Assembly: GCF_000244875.1 (NCBI RefSeq)
Contig: NC_016791.1
Coordinates: 4,407,001-4,471,000 of the forward strand
Source: Clostridium sp. BNL1100
Lineage (GTDB): Bacteria; Bacillota; Clostridia; Acetivibrionales; DSM-1351
Direction: 5' to 3'
Length of the DNA: 64,000 bases
Part shown: in pieces, positions 26,482 through 35,653 of the stretch
Position numbering within the stretch: the stretch's first letter is position 1
Layout: every line of letters begins with the position of its first letter
Translations under genes and position numbers: made by a program
The notes under the pieces: generated by a model
Databases searched by the model: none
Seen by the model: the letters and a program-made list of their open reading frames with translations, nothing else
What the model was told of the DNA's origin: nothing

Positions 26482-28557
26482 CTATCTATCCTGCGAATTT
26501 TTATCTAAAAAAGATATTTTAATACTATTTACAAAATCATCGTTTGTTCTGGTCTGCATAAGTTTATTAATTAAAATCTCAGTAACCTCTGCAGTTCCCA
26601 TATTGCTCATAGCCTTTCTTATAGCCCAGACACTTTCAAGCTCTTTTTGGCTGAGAAGAAGCTCCTCACGTCTGGTTCCCGACTTATTAATATCGATTGC
26701 AGGAAAGATTCTCTTTTCAGATAACTTCCTATCCAGATGTAGTTCCATGTTACCTGTTCCTTTAAATTCCTCAAAGATAACATCGTCCATTCTGCTTCCT
26801 GTTTCAATGAGCGCAGTGGCCATAATTGTCAAGCTACCGCCATTTTCAATATTTCTTGCCGCTCCGAAAAATCTCTTTGGCTTATGAAGTGCACCCGGGT
26901 CCAAACCTCCGGACAATGTTCTTCCTGTTGGTGGAATAGTAAGGTTATATGCCCTTGCCAGTCTTGTTATACTATCCAGAAGAATGACAACATCTTTCTT
27001 TTGTTCAACAAGACGTTGAGCTCTCTCAAGCACCATTTCCGCAACCTTTATATGATGTTCTGGAACCTCGTCAAAGGTAGAATAAATTACCTCTCCCTTT
27101 ATAGAACGCTGCATATCGGTTACTTCTTCAGGTCTTTCGTCAATAAGCAGAACTATTAGCTCGGCTTCAGGGTAGTTAATTGTGATTGCATTTGCAATTT
27201 TTTTCAAAAGTATTGTTTTACCCGCTTTTGGGGGAGAAACAATCATTCCTCTCTGGCCTTTTCCAATTGGAGCTATAAGATCTATAAGCCTTGTTGAAAA
27301 TTCTCTAGGTGAAGTTTCAAGAGTAATTCTGTTATCAGGATATATAGGTGTTAAGTACTCAAACGCAACTCTCTTGGACGCAACATCGGGAGTGTCTCCG
27401 TTAATTGACTGTACATACAATAATGCCTGAAATTTTTCCCCTTCTTTTGGAATCCTGCCTTTTCCCCTTAGCTTATCACCGGTTTTAAGACCAAAACGTC
27501 TTATTTGTGAAGGTGATACGTAAACATCTTTAGGGCCAGACAGATAGTTTTCACTTCTTAAAAAACCATAACCGTCCGGTAATACTTCAAGTACTCCTTC
27601 TACAGGATCATCACTTTCTATTTTTTCACTACCTTGCGGTTGTTGAATCTGAGGTGAAATAACCTGAGGCTGGGATGGTGTTGGTTGCTGAGGCTGAACC
27701 TGCTGTGGCTGCTGATTTAATGGCATACGCTGCGGTTCCGATGAGATATCAGACTTGACGTTTGTGTTTGTATACGGTCTGATTTGCCTGTGCTGTTGTC
27801 TATTATCCTGCCTTGCTGAAGGCTGATCTTCCTTTTTGTATATTTGAGGTTTCGAATCCTTTTCAACTTTCCCTTGTATCTTTTCATCAGAAACGTTTTT
27901 GGGCTGTTCTATCGTTTGCTCCGGCTTTAATCTGCTGTTTTTCCTGTGTGGTATGTTATCTGCCGAATTGTTTCCTTTGTCTTGGGCTGAAACTTCTGAT
28001 GTGTTTGATGTGTTTGATAATAATTTATTTTCAGTAACCGGGGGTTCGCTAGAAGGTTGAACATCCTTTTTCCGTCCTCTGCTATGAGGCTTTTTCTCGA
28101 TATTTTTTGTTTCCAGATGCTTTAATGTGTCAGACAATCTGTCCGGTTTATCACTTTGTTCTGGTACGGAATTTGGATTTTTACCCTGGTTATCCTGACC
28201 TGTAACGCTAGTAAGTAAATCTGATACACCGGTATTCTCCGGCTTGTCCATTGATTTCGATGCCTTGCTCGGCCTTCCTCTCCGGGATTTTCTTAAGACA
28301 GGAACCTCCTCTGAAGCTTCTTTGGACCTTTCTTCGCTTGCTTGAGTTTCTATTGTATTCGCAGCTGGTTCAGCCGTTTTAATTTCTTCAGAAACAACTT
28401 CTTCCACAATATCATCAGATTTAAGTTTTTTGGAGTTTTCACTAAGCAGTTCTACCAACTCACTCTTCTTATATTTGGATATATTTTTCATCCCCAGCAT
28501 TTTTGCAATATATCTCAAATCTTCTAACGTTTTTGACTGTAAATTAATTTGGTCCAT
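26482..28557 (-). CDS. rho: transcription termination factor Rho with long low-complexity insertion
   Basis: A 691-residue Rho hexamer subunit; classic Rho is about 420. Residues 1-45 form the Rho N-terminal helix domain ([20 protein letters not shown]). Residues about 50-315 are disordered: first Lys/Ser/Glu-rich with an [14 protein letters not shown] basic patch, then a Gln/Pro/Asn-rich tract ([20 protein letters not shown]). The RNA-binding cold-shock domain follows ([19 protein letters not shown]), then the ATPase: Walker [12 protein letters not shown], Walker [17 protein letters not shown], and [13 protein letters not shown]. Insertions here occur in several Firmicutes and Actinobacteria. 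The ATG follows AAGGTGGTG. Confidence 0.96.
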   Translation of the reverse strand: MDQINLQSKTLEDLRYIAKMLGMKNISKYKKSELVELLSENSKKLKSDDIVEEVVSEEIKTAEPAANTIETQASEERSKEASEEVPVLRKSRRGRPSKASKSMDKPENTGVSDLLTSVTGQDNQGKNPNSVPEQSDKPDRLSDTLKHLETKNIEKKPHSRGRKKDVQPSSEPPVTENKLLSNTSNTSEVSAQDKGNNSADNIPHRKNSRLKPEQTIEQPKNVSDEKIQGKVEKDSKPQIYKKEDQPSARQDNRQQHRQIRPYTNTNVKSDISSEPQRMPLNQQPQQVQPQQPTPSQPQVISPQIQQPQGSEKIESDDPVEGVLEVLPDGYGFLRSENYLSGPKDVYVSPSQIRRFGLKTGDKLRGKGRIPKEGEKFQALLYVQSINGDTPDVASKRVAFEYLTPIYPDNRITLETSPREFSTRLIDLIAPIGKGQRGMIVSPPKAGKTILLKKIANAITINYPEAELIVLLIDERPEEVTDMQRSIKGEVIYSTFDEVPEHHIKVAEMVLERAQRLVEQKKDVVILLDSITRLARAYNLTIPPTGRTLSGGLDPGALHKPKRFFGAARNIENGGSLTIMATALIETGSRMDDVIFEEFKGTGNMELHLDRKLSEKRIFPAIDINKSGTRREELLLSQKELESVWAIRKAMSNMGTAEVTEILINKLMQTRTNDDFVNSIKISFLDKNSQDR

Positions 28558-29184
28558 AATTCACCACCTTATAAAATCTTTTACTATTTAGACCATTAAA
28601 AAGTAAGGAAAATATTTTCACGAAAATCTTTATAGAAAATCAAACTACTTCTTCCGTTTTCTAGAGGAGAATTTTTGAATATCCCACAAAAATCATTATA
28701 TCAAAAGTGTAAATACATGTCAATGTTATTAAAATTTACTAACATGGAAAATAGTCTCAGCCCCGCTATGTAGGTATATTAACCTGATTGGTTTTCACTT
28801 TTGACCTGAGGAAATAAAATTCGCCCTTAAGTAATTATTGCCATTATGTAAGTTTTAATTCATATTGCCTTTATATCTTTAAATATTTCTCCTTATAGAA
28901 CTTTTCCGGGAGTAGTTTACGTAATATAAAAAGTCATAAAATGTTAACAATCGTCATTTTGTCCTTTATTGTTCAGAAATTTTAAAATGATAGACATAAT
29001 AATTCATAAATAATATAGTATATATATTTATTCCGGGTTGTTGCACATATCGTTTGCTATTTGTATTTCAAATATACATGTTATTATGTATACAGAATCT
29101 GATAGTGTATTAATTTAATTGATTGAATGTTATAATTATCAAAGTTATACGGTGTAATTTAAATATACGTAAAGGAATGGAAAA
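28558..29184. other. long AT-rich intergenic region upstream of rho and of a VOC gene
   Basis: About 630 bases with no open frame or RNA gene I can support. The first 120 bases form the rho leader, with an AAGGTGGTG ribosome site. A Rho leader is often self-regulated in bacteria, but no clear rut or hairpin can be read by eye. The rest is poly-A/T patches. Confidence 0.6.
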
Positions 29185-29538
29185 ATGAATTTAGGAGAAG
29201 TTTGCATAGAAACAAATGATGTTGTTAAAATTGCTGATTTCTACAGAAATATCTTAGGTATTTCTTCTGATTGTAAGGACGAAGTACATCAATTTGTGAT
29301 TACAGAAGGTACTACCTTGAGTGTTTACAATAACGGAAAAGCAAAAAATAACCAAAATGAAAATATAAGCTTAGCTTTTACTGTTGATGATGTAGATGAA
29401 GAATATAAAAGATTACTGAATTTAGGAATACATATTATTGATACTCCACAATTACAGCCATGGGGAGCAAAAAATATGCATTTTTGCGATCCCGACGGCA
29501 ATCACATATATTTTAGAAGTTTGCCAAAGAGTGTTTAG
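29185..29538 (+). CDS. VOC superfamily (glyoxalase/bleomycin-resistance fold) protein
   Basis: A 117-residue single-VOC protein made of two beta-alpha-beta-beta-beta units: VCIETNDVVKIADFYRNILG and LAFTVDDVDEEYKRLLNLGI, ending with WGAKNMHFCDPDGNHIYF. Potential metal ligands are the Glu in VCIET, the His in the VHQFVITEG strand and the late His/Glu region. Members range from glyoxalases to antibiotic-binding proteins, so no substrate can be stated. It stands alone, with AAAGGAA 8 bases before its ATG. Confidence 0.8.
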   Translation: MNLGEVCIETNDVVKIADFYRNILGISSDCKDEVHQFVITEGTTLSVYNNGKAKNNQNENISLAFTVDDVDEEYKRLLNLGIHIIDTPQLQPWGAKNMHFCDPDGNHIYFRSLPKSV

Positions 29539-29579
29539 ACTAATGTGTGTTGTTTAGGTACAGCTTATCTTTTGACATG

Positions 29580-29611
29580 AAAAAACCCTTCAAAATAATA
29601 TTTTGAAGGGT
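29580..29611 (-). terminator. terminator downstream of tRNA-Thr
   Basis: Minus-strand ACCCTTCAAAATA and TATTTTGAAGGGT form a long stem that ends in TTTTTTC, just after the CCA of the tRNA. Confidence 0.9.
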
Positions 29612-29612
29612 T

Positions 29613-29688
29613 TGGAGCTGGCGGACGGAATCGAACCCCCGACCTGCTGATTACAAGTCAGCTGCTCTACCTGCTGAGCTACACCAGC
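29613..29688 (-). tRNA. tRNA-Thr (anticodon UGU)
   Basis: A 76-base cloverleaf read on the minus strand. Acceptor GCTGGTG pairs with CGCCAGC (one G-U), the D-arm is GCTCAGCAGGTAGAGC, the anticodon stem is GCTGA/TCAGC with loop CTTGTAA, and the T-arm holds GGTTCGATTCC. The 3' CCA is encoded. It reads ACA codons. Confidence 0.95.
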
Positions 29689-29888
29689 GTCTTTTCTGTA
29701 TCAAAGCAGTTTATTACTGCCCTTGACACTATGATAGTATAACAGGGGAAAACTTATGTGTCAACACTTTTTGACAAGAAAATTTGTCCAGTTAACTGTC
29801 AAAAAATCAATGTCAAAGGTCTTGATATTCAAAAACTTTTTTTGCAAAGGAGACTCTTGATTAGTAAGTATATTTTTTATTTTAACAC

Positions 29889-29920
29889 TAAAAAAGCAAT
29901 TATCGTAAAATGATAACTGC
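29889..29920 (-). terminator. terminator downstream of tRNA-Val
   Basis: Minus-strand GCAGTTATC and GATAATTGC pair (one G-T) and are followed by TTTTTTAG. Both tRNA genes thus have their own terminator. Confidence 0.88.
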
Positions 29921-29923
29921 TTT

Positions 29924-29999
29924 TGGTGGGAACTATAGGGCTCGAACCTATGACCCTCTGCTTGTAAGGCAGATGCTCTCCCAGCTGAGCTAAGCTCCC
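29924..29999 (-). tRNA. tRNA-Val (anticodon UAC)
   Basis: A 76-base cloverleaf on the minus strand. Acceptor GGGAGCT pairs with AGTTCCC, the D-arm is GCTCAGCTGGGAGAGC, the anticodon stem is TCTGC/GCAGA with loop CTTACAA, and the T-arm contains GGTTCGAGCC. CCA is encoded. It would read GUA and related Val codons. Confidence 0.95.
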
Positions 30000-30158
30000 T
30001 CATGCATGAATTATTATAAACTTATCATTATAAAATGTCAATAATTTTTAAACTGATTTCTTTTGTTATATTTTTACTGTTTTTTTGATTGGAAAATTGT
30101 ATAATTTATATGTATTACAAGTTTTAAACGTAAGATATTAAATTTAGGAGAGTGAATT

Positions 30159-30866
30159 ATGATTCCTACACCACATATCAATGTAAGCGAACATGGTATT
30201 ATCGCTGAAACAGTATTAATGCCGGGAGATCCTCTTCGTGCCAAATTTATAGCGGAAACCTATTTGGAAAGCCCGGTTCAATTTAATTCCGTTAGAAATA
30301 TGTTCGGATATACCGGTACTTATAAAGGCAAAAAAATCTCCGTAATGGGATCGGGAATGGGTATGCCCTCAATCGGAATATACTCATATGAATTGTTAAA
30401 CTTCTATGGAGTTAAGAACATTATCAGGATTGGTTCCTGCGGGGCTATTCAAGAGGATGTAAAAATCAGAGATATAATTATCGGAATGTCTGCATCTACC
30501 ACATCCAACTATGCTTCCCAATATAACTTACCAGGAACTTATGCTCCCACTGCATCCTGGCCCTTAATGAAAAAGGCTTTGGAAATTGCAGAGAATAAAG
30601 CAATACCGGTAAAGGTTGGAAATATTTTATCTTCTGATATATTTTATGATGATGAACCAGAGGTTTGGAAAAGGTGGGCCAGAATGGGTGTTCTGGCAAT
30701 AGAAATGGAAGCTGCTGCATTATACATGAATGCAGCTCGTGCCGGAGCAAATGCCATATGCATATTGACCGTATCTGACTCTCTTGTTTCACATGAGGCA
30801 ACCTCAGCCGAGGAACGTCAGACATCTTTTACCAATATGATGGAAATTGCACTAGAATTAGCATAG
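30159..30866 (+). CDS. deoD: purine-nucleoside phosphorylase, DeoD type
   Basis: A 235-residue hexameric enzyme that splits purine (deoxy)nucleosides with phosphate. Signatures: MPGDPLRAKFIAETYLE (phosphate loop), GSGMGMPSIGIYSYEL, RIGSCGAIQ, the ribose-binding AIEMEAAALY and the catalytic Asp in TVSDSL. Length matches the family. AGGAG lies 8 bases upstream. It is a single-gene transcript with a strong terminator right after the stop; no pyrimidine salvage genes adjoin. Confidence 0.97.
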   Translation: MIPTPHINVSEHGIIAETVLMPGDPLRAKFIAETYLESPVQFNSVRNMFGYTGTYKGKKISVMGSGMGMPSIGIYSYELLNFYGVKNIIRIGSCGAIQEDVKIRDIIIGMSASTTSNYASQYNLPGTYAPTASWPLMKKALEIAENKAIPVKVGNILSSDIFYDDEPEVWKRWARMGVLAIEMEAAALYMNAARAGANAICILTVSDSLVSHEATSAEERQTSFTNMMEIALELA

Positions 30867-30867
30867 C

Positions 30868-30929
30868 AAAATTTATAAATGAGAGCCTGTCCCATTATAT
30901 ATGGGTAGGCTCTTATTTATAAATTTTTT
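30868..30929 (+). terminator. extended terminator after deoD
   Basis: A very long imperfect stem starting 2 bases after the stop. The inner GAGAGCCTGTCCCAT / ATGGGTAGGCTCTT part and the outer AAATTTATAAAT / ATTTATAAATTT part stack, ending in TTTTTT. Confidence 0.9.
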
Positions 30930-30960
30930 GTTACATTTAAATATTTCTACTTTTATCTAC

Positions 30961-30989
30961 TTTAATATTTAGATTTAGTTTGATATAAT
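30961..30989 (+). promoter_or_regulatory. extended -10 promoter of the LTA-synthase-like gene
   Basis: TGATATAAT is a perfect -10 with the TGn extension; TTTAAT lies 17 bases before the hexamer. The start codon is about 190 bases downstream, which leaves a long leader. I see no riboswitch consensus in the leader. Confidence 0.55.
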
Positions 30990-31176
30990 CGTTTTCGTGT
31001 TTTAAAGTCAGCAAAAATCTGTACAATAATACTTTGCGGGTAAATATTTTTCAAAATTTACCTGTTACTTTAGTAAGACGATAAACATGAAACATACGGC
31101 TGCAGGTATTATATTACACAGAAAAGAGCTATCTTGCTTTGTTCTGACTTAAATAATAACAGGAAGCTGGGTAAAT

Positions 31177-33654
31177 ATGAAAAATATAAGAAATAATTTA
31201 ATCTTCTTTTTTTTGGTTGCAGTAATAAGTGCTGTAGATATATTTTATAACGGTAATGGTTTTGTCCAATTGGCTTTAGTTCTACTGGCTTCAACCGTAG
31301 TTTTCTATATGCCTGCTATTAAATTCAATATTAACAGACTTACATTTATTATTCTTTTTGGCGCAAACCTAATTGTTTTAACAATGTCACTAACTCACAG
31401 AATATATCTTTTAAATATGCTGTTCCTTTCATATCTTTTATGGAGTATTATTACCCCAAAGCTTCAGCATTTTAAATTATTGTTCTCGATAACGTTTTTG
31501 CTTTCGTTTATTTCCGTGTATGCTGTATCTTTACTTGACTTCAGTGTACCTATTTTTGTTATGGCACTTTATCCCGTATATGTATTTGGCTCCATGGTAA
31601 ATGGAAAAAATATTATCAAATCAAAAAAAATATGGGCATTTGCTCTTTTGAACTTGGCAATATCGTCTTTTGGGTTGGCAGTTTTTCTATTTAAATCACT
31701 TGGCCGATCAATTATTGATAGTGTACTTTTAATAAATATAGTCAAGATGGGTGCCTTAACGGCTGTTTACTTGCCATTTATAGCACTTTTTTCTATATGG
31801 TTTGCTATATCTGCAAATATGATTTTCCGTATGCTTATATCAAAGTTCTCAAACGGTAGTACCGCTTTTGATCTTTCAGATTTTATTAAACCTGTAGTAA
31901 GTCTCATATCATTCTTTGCAGTTTCCGGTATTGCAACCTTTATCTGCGAGTTTTCAATAAGGCAGAATCTAAAGGAAACTATCAAGGATGTGCTTGACCC
32001 TAATCTGATGTTTAATATATTAGTTTTATGCGGTATTTATCTGTGCTTGACAGCATTGTTAGGTAAAGGTATTCCTAAAATTATCATTGGAATTGTAACA
32101 ATTTTCCTTACAGTTGCCAACTATATTAAGTTCACATATTTTGATGAACCTTTTTATCCATGGGATTTATACCTGATTCGTAATTTAATCGGTATATCAA
32201 GAGAATACCTCAGTATACCCATTATAATTGCTGTTGTTGCCGCAATTGGAATCCTAGTGTATCTTGTAATACATTTCAGAAAGGCTATAGGCAGATATCT
32301 GAAACCTAAACTTTCTTTATTCCTGCTTCCTTTTGCCGCCCTATTTTTCCTGCTGAATTCCGTAATTCTTACAAATACACCTTTGTCAATACAGCTGGGA
32401 ATACAGAAGTCATGGTATATCGGTAAAGATGAAATAATGGCTAACGGAATGTTTGCTCAGAACTATTTCTACCTTACAGAGCTTGATAAGTACCTTAATC
32501 CTAAGCCTCAAGGGTACAACGAAAATACAATGGCTGAGATTAATGAGAAATACGGCAAAACAGGCGAAAGTGTAGCCGCCTCTGCCGTTGTTTCAAAAGA
32601 AAAGCCTAACGTTATCATGATTATGAGCGAAAGCTTTTGGGATATAACCAAGCTGAATGATTTAAAATTCAGCAAGGATATCGTAGAAAATACTCATAAA
32701 TACCAAAAGGGGCAGATTGCAGCTCCTATTATCGGTGGCGGAACTGCAAACAGTGAATTTGAAGCGCTCACTGGGATGTCAATCTCTTCTTTAAGCCCAG
32801 GTATTATTGTTTACAATGCTTATCTCAGGACAGAAACACCAAGTATTGCATCTGTTTTAAAGGACAACGGCTACAGCACAACTGCTATCCACCCAAATTA
32901 TGGTTGGTTTTATAACAGAGATAAAGTATATAATTATTTTGGATTTGATAATTTCTACGATGTTGATAAATTCAGCCTCAGTTCCCAGTGCAAAGGACCG
33001 TATATTTCGGACTATGCCTTAGTTGACAAGATTATGGATACTTTGAATTCCTCTGATAAGCCCGCATTTATTTTTGGGGTTTCTATGCAGAATCATGACC
33101 CCTATATTGATAAATACAGTTCTCATGATGTAACTGTGGAATCAGGTAAACTGAACGACCAACAGAAGAATATCGTAGGTAATTTTGCTCAGGGTATTTA
33201 TGACGCCGATCAATCTCTTGGAAAACTTATACAAGAGTTGAAAAAGAGTAAAAAGCCTACATTGGTATATTTCTTTGGAGATCATGCCCCCAGACTTGGA
33301 AGTCTGAATGATTTCTACAAGGTATATGATCTTCTGGGTACTGATGACAGATCAGCTCAAGATCAAAATTTAGAAAAGCTTAAATATTACACAACTCCGT
33401 TTGCTGCATGGTCAAACTTTAAAGAGATTGATTCCTTCTCCGAAATTGTTTCGCCATCTCATATAGCGTACAAGATTTTGCAGGATGCCGGTGTTAAATA
33501 TCCTAATTATTTTAATATACTGCCTGAGCTAGAGAATAGCTTCCCTGTTCTCCATCAGCAAACTATAAATACAGTTGACAATAACAACCAACTTATTAAG
33601 GATTATCGCTTAATCCAGTACGATCTTTTATTTGGAAATAAATACTTGAAATAG
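31177..33654 (+). CDS. LTA synthase family membrane sulfatase-like protein
   Basis: An 825-residue protein in the LtaS/YfgF-type phosphoglycerol transferase class. The first 410 residues contain about ten membrane helices, more than the five of classic LtaS. The extracellular enzyme domain (about 480-780) has PNVIMIMSESFWDIT (metal-binding Glu), GGGTANSEFEALTG (the nucleophile Thr), FIFGVSMQNHDPYIDK and FFGDHAPRLG (metal-binding Asp-His). It would move glycerol phosphate or a like group onto surface polymers. The longer membrane part suggests a different lipid or polymer substrate. It precedes, on the same strand, a histidine kinase with its own promoter. Confidence 0.88.
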   Translation: MKNIRNNLIFFFLVAVISAVDIFYNGNGFVQLALVLLASTVVFYMPAIKFNINRLTFIILFGANLIVLTMSLTHRIYLLNMLFLSYLLWSIITPKLQHFKLLFSITFLLSFISVYAVSLLDFSVPIFVMALYPVYVFGSMVNGKNIIKSKKIWAFALLNLAISSFGLAVFLFKSLGRSIIDSVLLINIVKMGALTAVYLPFIALFSIWFAISANMIFRMLISKFSNGSTAFDLSDFIKPVVSLISFFAVSGIATFICEFSIRQNLKETIKDVLDPNLMFNILVLCGIYLCLTALLGKGIPKIIIGIVTIFLTVANYIKFTYFDEPFYPWDLYLIRNLIGISREYLSIPIIIAVVAAIGILVYLVIHFRKAIGRYLKPKLSLFLLPFAALFFLLNSVILTNTPLSIQLGIQKSWYIGKDEIMANGMFAQNYFYLTELDKYLNPKPQGYNENTMAEINEKYGKTGESVAASAVVSKEKPNVIMIMSESFWDITKLNDLKFSKDIVENTHKYQKGQIAAPIIGGGTANSEFEALTGMSISSLSPGIIVYNAYLRTETPSIASVLKDNGYSTTAIHPNYGWFYNRDKVYNYFGFDNFYDVDKFSLSSQCKGPYISDYALVDKIMDTLNSSDKPAFIFGVSMQNHDPYIDKYSSHDVTVESGKLNDQQKNIVGNFAQGIYDADQSLGKLIQELKKSKKPTLVYFFGDHAPRLGSLNDFYKVYDLLGTDDRSAQDQNLEKLKYYTTPFAAWSNFKEIDSFSEIVSPSHIAYKILQDAGVKYPNYFNILPELENSFPVLHQQTINTVDNNNQLIKDYRLIQYDLLFGNKYLK

Positions 33655-33711
33655 ACATAATAAGACCGTGATTTACCGTTAAAAAGCTCGAATTTTGGTG
33701 TATAATAGTAT

Positions 33712-33739
33712 TTGACTTATTTTTACATAACAGTATAAT
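33712..33739 (+). promoter_or_regulatory. promoter of the 7TM histidine kinase gene
   Basis: TTGACT and TATAAT are 16 bases apart; the ATG with AGAGAGG lies about 27 bases past the -10. Confidence 0.75.
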
Positions 33740-33766
33740 ATTATGGTGTAGAGAGAGGTCATATAT

Positions 33767-35629
33767 ATGTGTTATTTGTCTTATTCGGTTTTAGTTCCGA
33801 TAATATCACTTATAATTTTGTTAACTTACGCAGTTACTACCTCCTGTGTTTTTATCATAAAGCGTAATAATAGCAATCGACGGTTTTATTTACTATTAAA
33901 TATTGTACTTATACTTTGGTCTTTGTCGTTTGTATTTTTTTCGAGTTCTCCTGACAAAGAAGCTGCTCTTATGTGGTATAAGGTAGGTGCTATAGGGTTT
34001 TGTACATATAATATTTTGTCAATTAACATTGTATCAATACTTAATGACGGGCCGCAGAAAACAAAATTGACTGTACCCGTCATATTTTCGTTGTGCATTC
34101 CTATAGCGATACTGTTCCTTTTTGACGACTTGAGTTATATTTCCATCTACAAAAGCAACGGGATTTGGTTGTACTCCTTTAAAACACCCGATCCGTGGTT
34201 TTTACCTTGCTTCTTGTTTATTGGAATACTTTTGTATGTAAATTTGAAATCAACTGAGCTGAAGTCTGTTATTACGCACGCTCTGCTTCAAACAGTTCCT
34301 ATAAGTATTGGAATTGTTACAAATATTATAATACCTTTTTTCAGTAGAAACATATCACCGACTCTTGTACATACTGCTGTTATTATATATTCTATTGCTT
34401 TAAATATTATATTTGCCAAACAAAGTCTGACCATGACATCGGCTTCAATTTCAGCCAAACAGATTATTTCAAAATTGTCTGATATGGTTATTATTACTGA
34501 CACAAAGGGTAAAATAGTGGAGGTCAATGATAGTCTTAAAGAGCTCTCTGGATATTCTTATTCTGAGCTTTTGGAAAAAGATATTTGTACTTTGTTTTCA
34601 CCCAAAATATGCTCGGATAAATCAAGCGTAAAGGTATCAGGCTATAAAATCTTAACCAAGGAGAATCACACAATACCCGTCAATATGTCTATATCCCAGA
34701 TTTATTCCGATGATAAGACGATTATAATCGGAACTGCATATGTATTGCAGGATATGAGTAATGTACTCAGTCTTGCGGAGAAAGTGGCAGAGGAAGCTGC
34801 TGTTACAAAGGTTGCCACTCAGGCAAATGATAAACTAAAAGAATTGGACAAGCTTAAAACTGATTTTCTGTGTAATGTTTCTCATGAGCTTAGAACACCT
34901 TTAAATCTTATGGTTAGCAGCCTTAAACTTTCAGCCCTTAAAATCAGTCAGAACCACGGCGTGCCGGACACAGCACTGATGCACAAGCATTTTCATATAA
35001 TGAACCAGAATTGTTTCAGACTGACGAGAATTATTAATAATATTATAGATATTACCAAGATAGATGCTGGGTCTTTGGAACTGAACCTATCCAACAACAA
35101 TATTGTTGATGTTGTAGAGGAAACTGTCCTGTCGGTAGCATCTCATATTAAAGATAAGGGTATTACCCTGATATTCGATACGGATGTGGAAGAAAAGTTT
35201 CTAGCTTGTGACCCTGACCAAATACAGAGAATTCTTCTGAATTTAATTTCTAATGCCGTAAAGTTTAATAGCAGCGGAAGAGAAATTTATGTAAGTATTG
35301 CAGACTCTGATGATAATGTAAAAATATCAGTAAAGGATAACGGAATCGGTATCTCTTTGGAAAATCAACCATTGATTTTTGATAGGTTTATTCAAGTGGA
35401 TAAGTCCCTTACCCGACAACATGAAGGAAGTGGAATGGGATTGACTATCACAAAGTATCTGGTAGAACTGCACAAGGGTACCATAACTCTTGAAAGCGAG
35501 CCCAACAAGGGTAGTACTTTTACAATCACACTGCCTGTATATCTTGTACCGAAAAGTGCAAGCAAAAATGTGCCTACGCTGCTTACTCTAAATGAGAAAG
35601 TAAACATAGAGTTTTCAGATGTCTACTAA
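33767..35629 (+). CDS. sensor histidine kinase, 7TM-PAS-HisKA-HATPase
   Basis: A 620-residue membrane sensor. Residues about 8-220 form seven membrane helices of the kinase 7TM type. A PAS domain follows (about 230-335: LSDMVIITDTKGKIVEVNDS), then the HisKA helix with the phospho-acceptor His in CNVSHELRTPLN (about 378) and the HATPase with N-box NLISNAVKFN and G boxes KDNGIGIS and EGSGMGL. No response regulator is adjacent. Its last residues, EKVNIEFSDVY, recur as EKINVEFSDIY at the end of the kinase at 39801. The two catalytic cores are also clearly paralogous. Confidence 0.9.
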   Translation: MCYLSYSVLVPIISLIILLTYAVTTSCVFIIKRNNSNRRFYLLLNIVLILWSLSFVFFSSSPDKEAALMWYKVGAIGFCTYNILSINIVSILNDGPQKTKLTVPVIFSLCIPIAILFLFDDLSYISIYKSNGIWLYSFKTPDPWFLPCFLFIGILLYVNLKSTELKSVITHALLQTVPISIGIVTNIIIPFFSRNISPTLVHTAVIIYSIALNIIFAKQSLTMTSASISAKQIISKLSDMVIITDTKGKIVEVNDSLKELSGYSYSELLEKDICTLFSPKICSDKSSVKVSGYKILTKENHTIPVNMSISQIYSDDKTIIIGTAYVLQDMSNVLSLAEKVAEEAAVTKVATQANDKLKELDKLKTDFLCNVSHELRTPLNLMVSSLKLSALKISQNHGVPDTALMHKHFHIMNQNCFRLTRIINNIIDITKIDAGSLELNLSNNNIVDVVEETVLSVASHIKDKGITLIFDTDVEEKFLACDPDQIQRILLNLISNAVKFNSSGREIYVSIADSDDNVKISVKDNGIGISLENQPLIFDRFIQVDKSLTRQHEGSGMGLTITKYLVELHKGTITLESEPNKGSTFTITLPVYLVPKSASKNVPTLLTLNEKVNIEFSDVY

Positions 35630-35653
35630 ACCATGAAATAGGGTTATATAGTA

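Noticed and set aside
28558-29184. Riboswitch or small RNA in the long gap before rho
   Set aside because: No known consensus or stable stem could be found by eye; a covariance search would be needed.
29761-30003. 80-residue minus-strand frame over the tRNA-Val gene
   Set aside because: It reads through the tRNA and its terminator; a chance frame.
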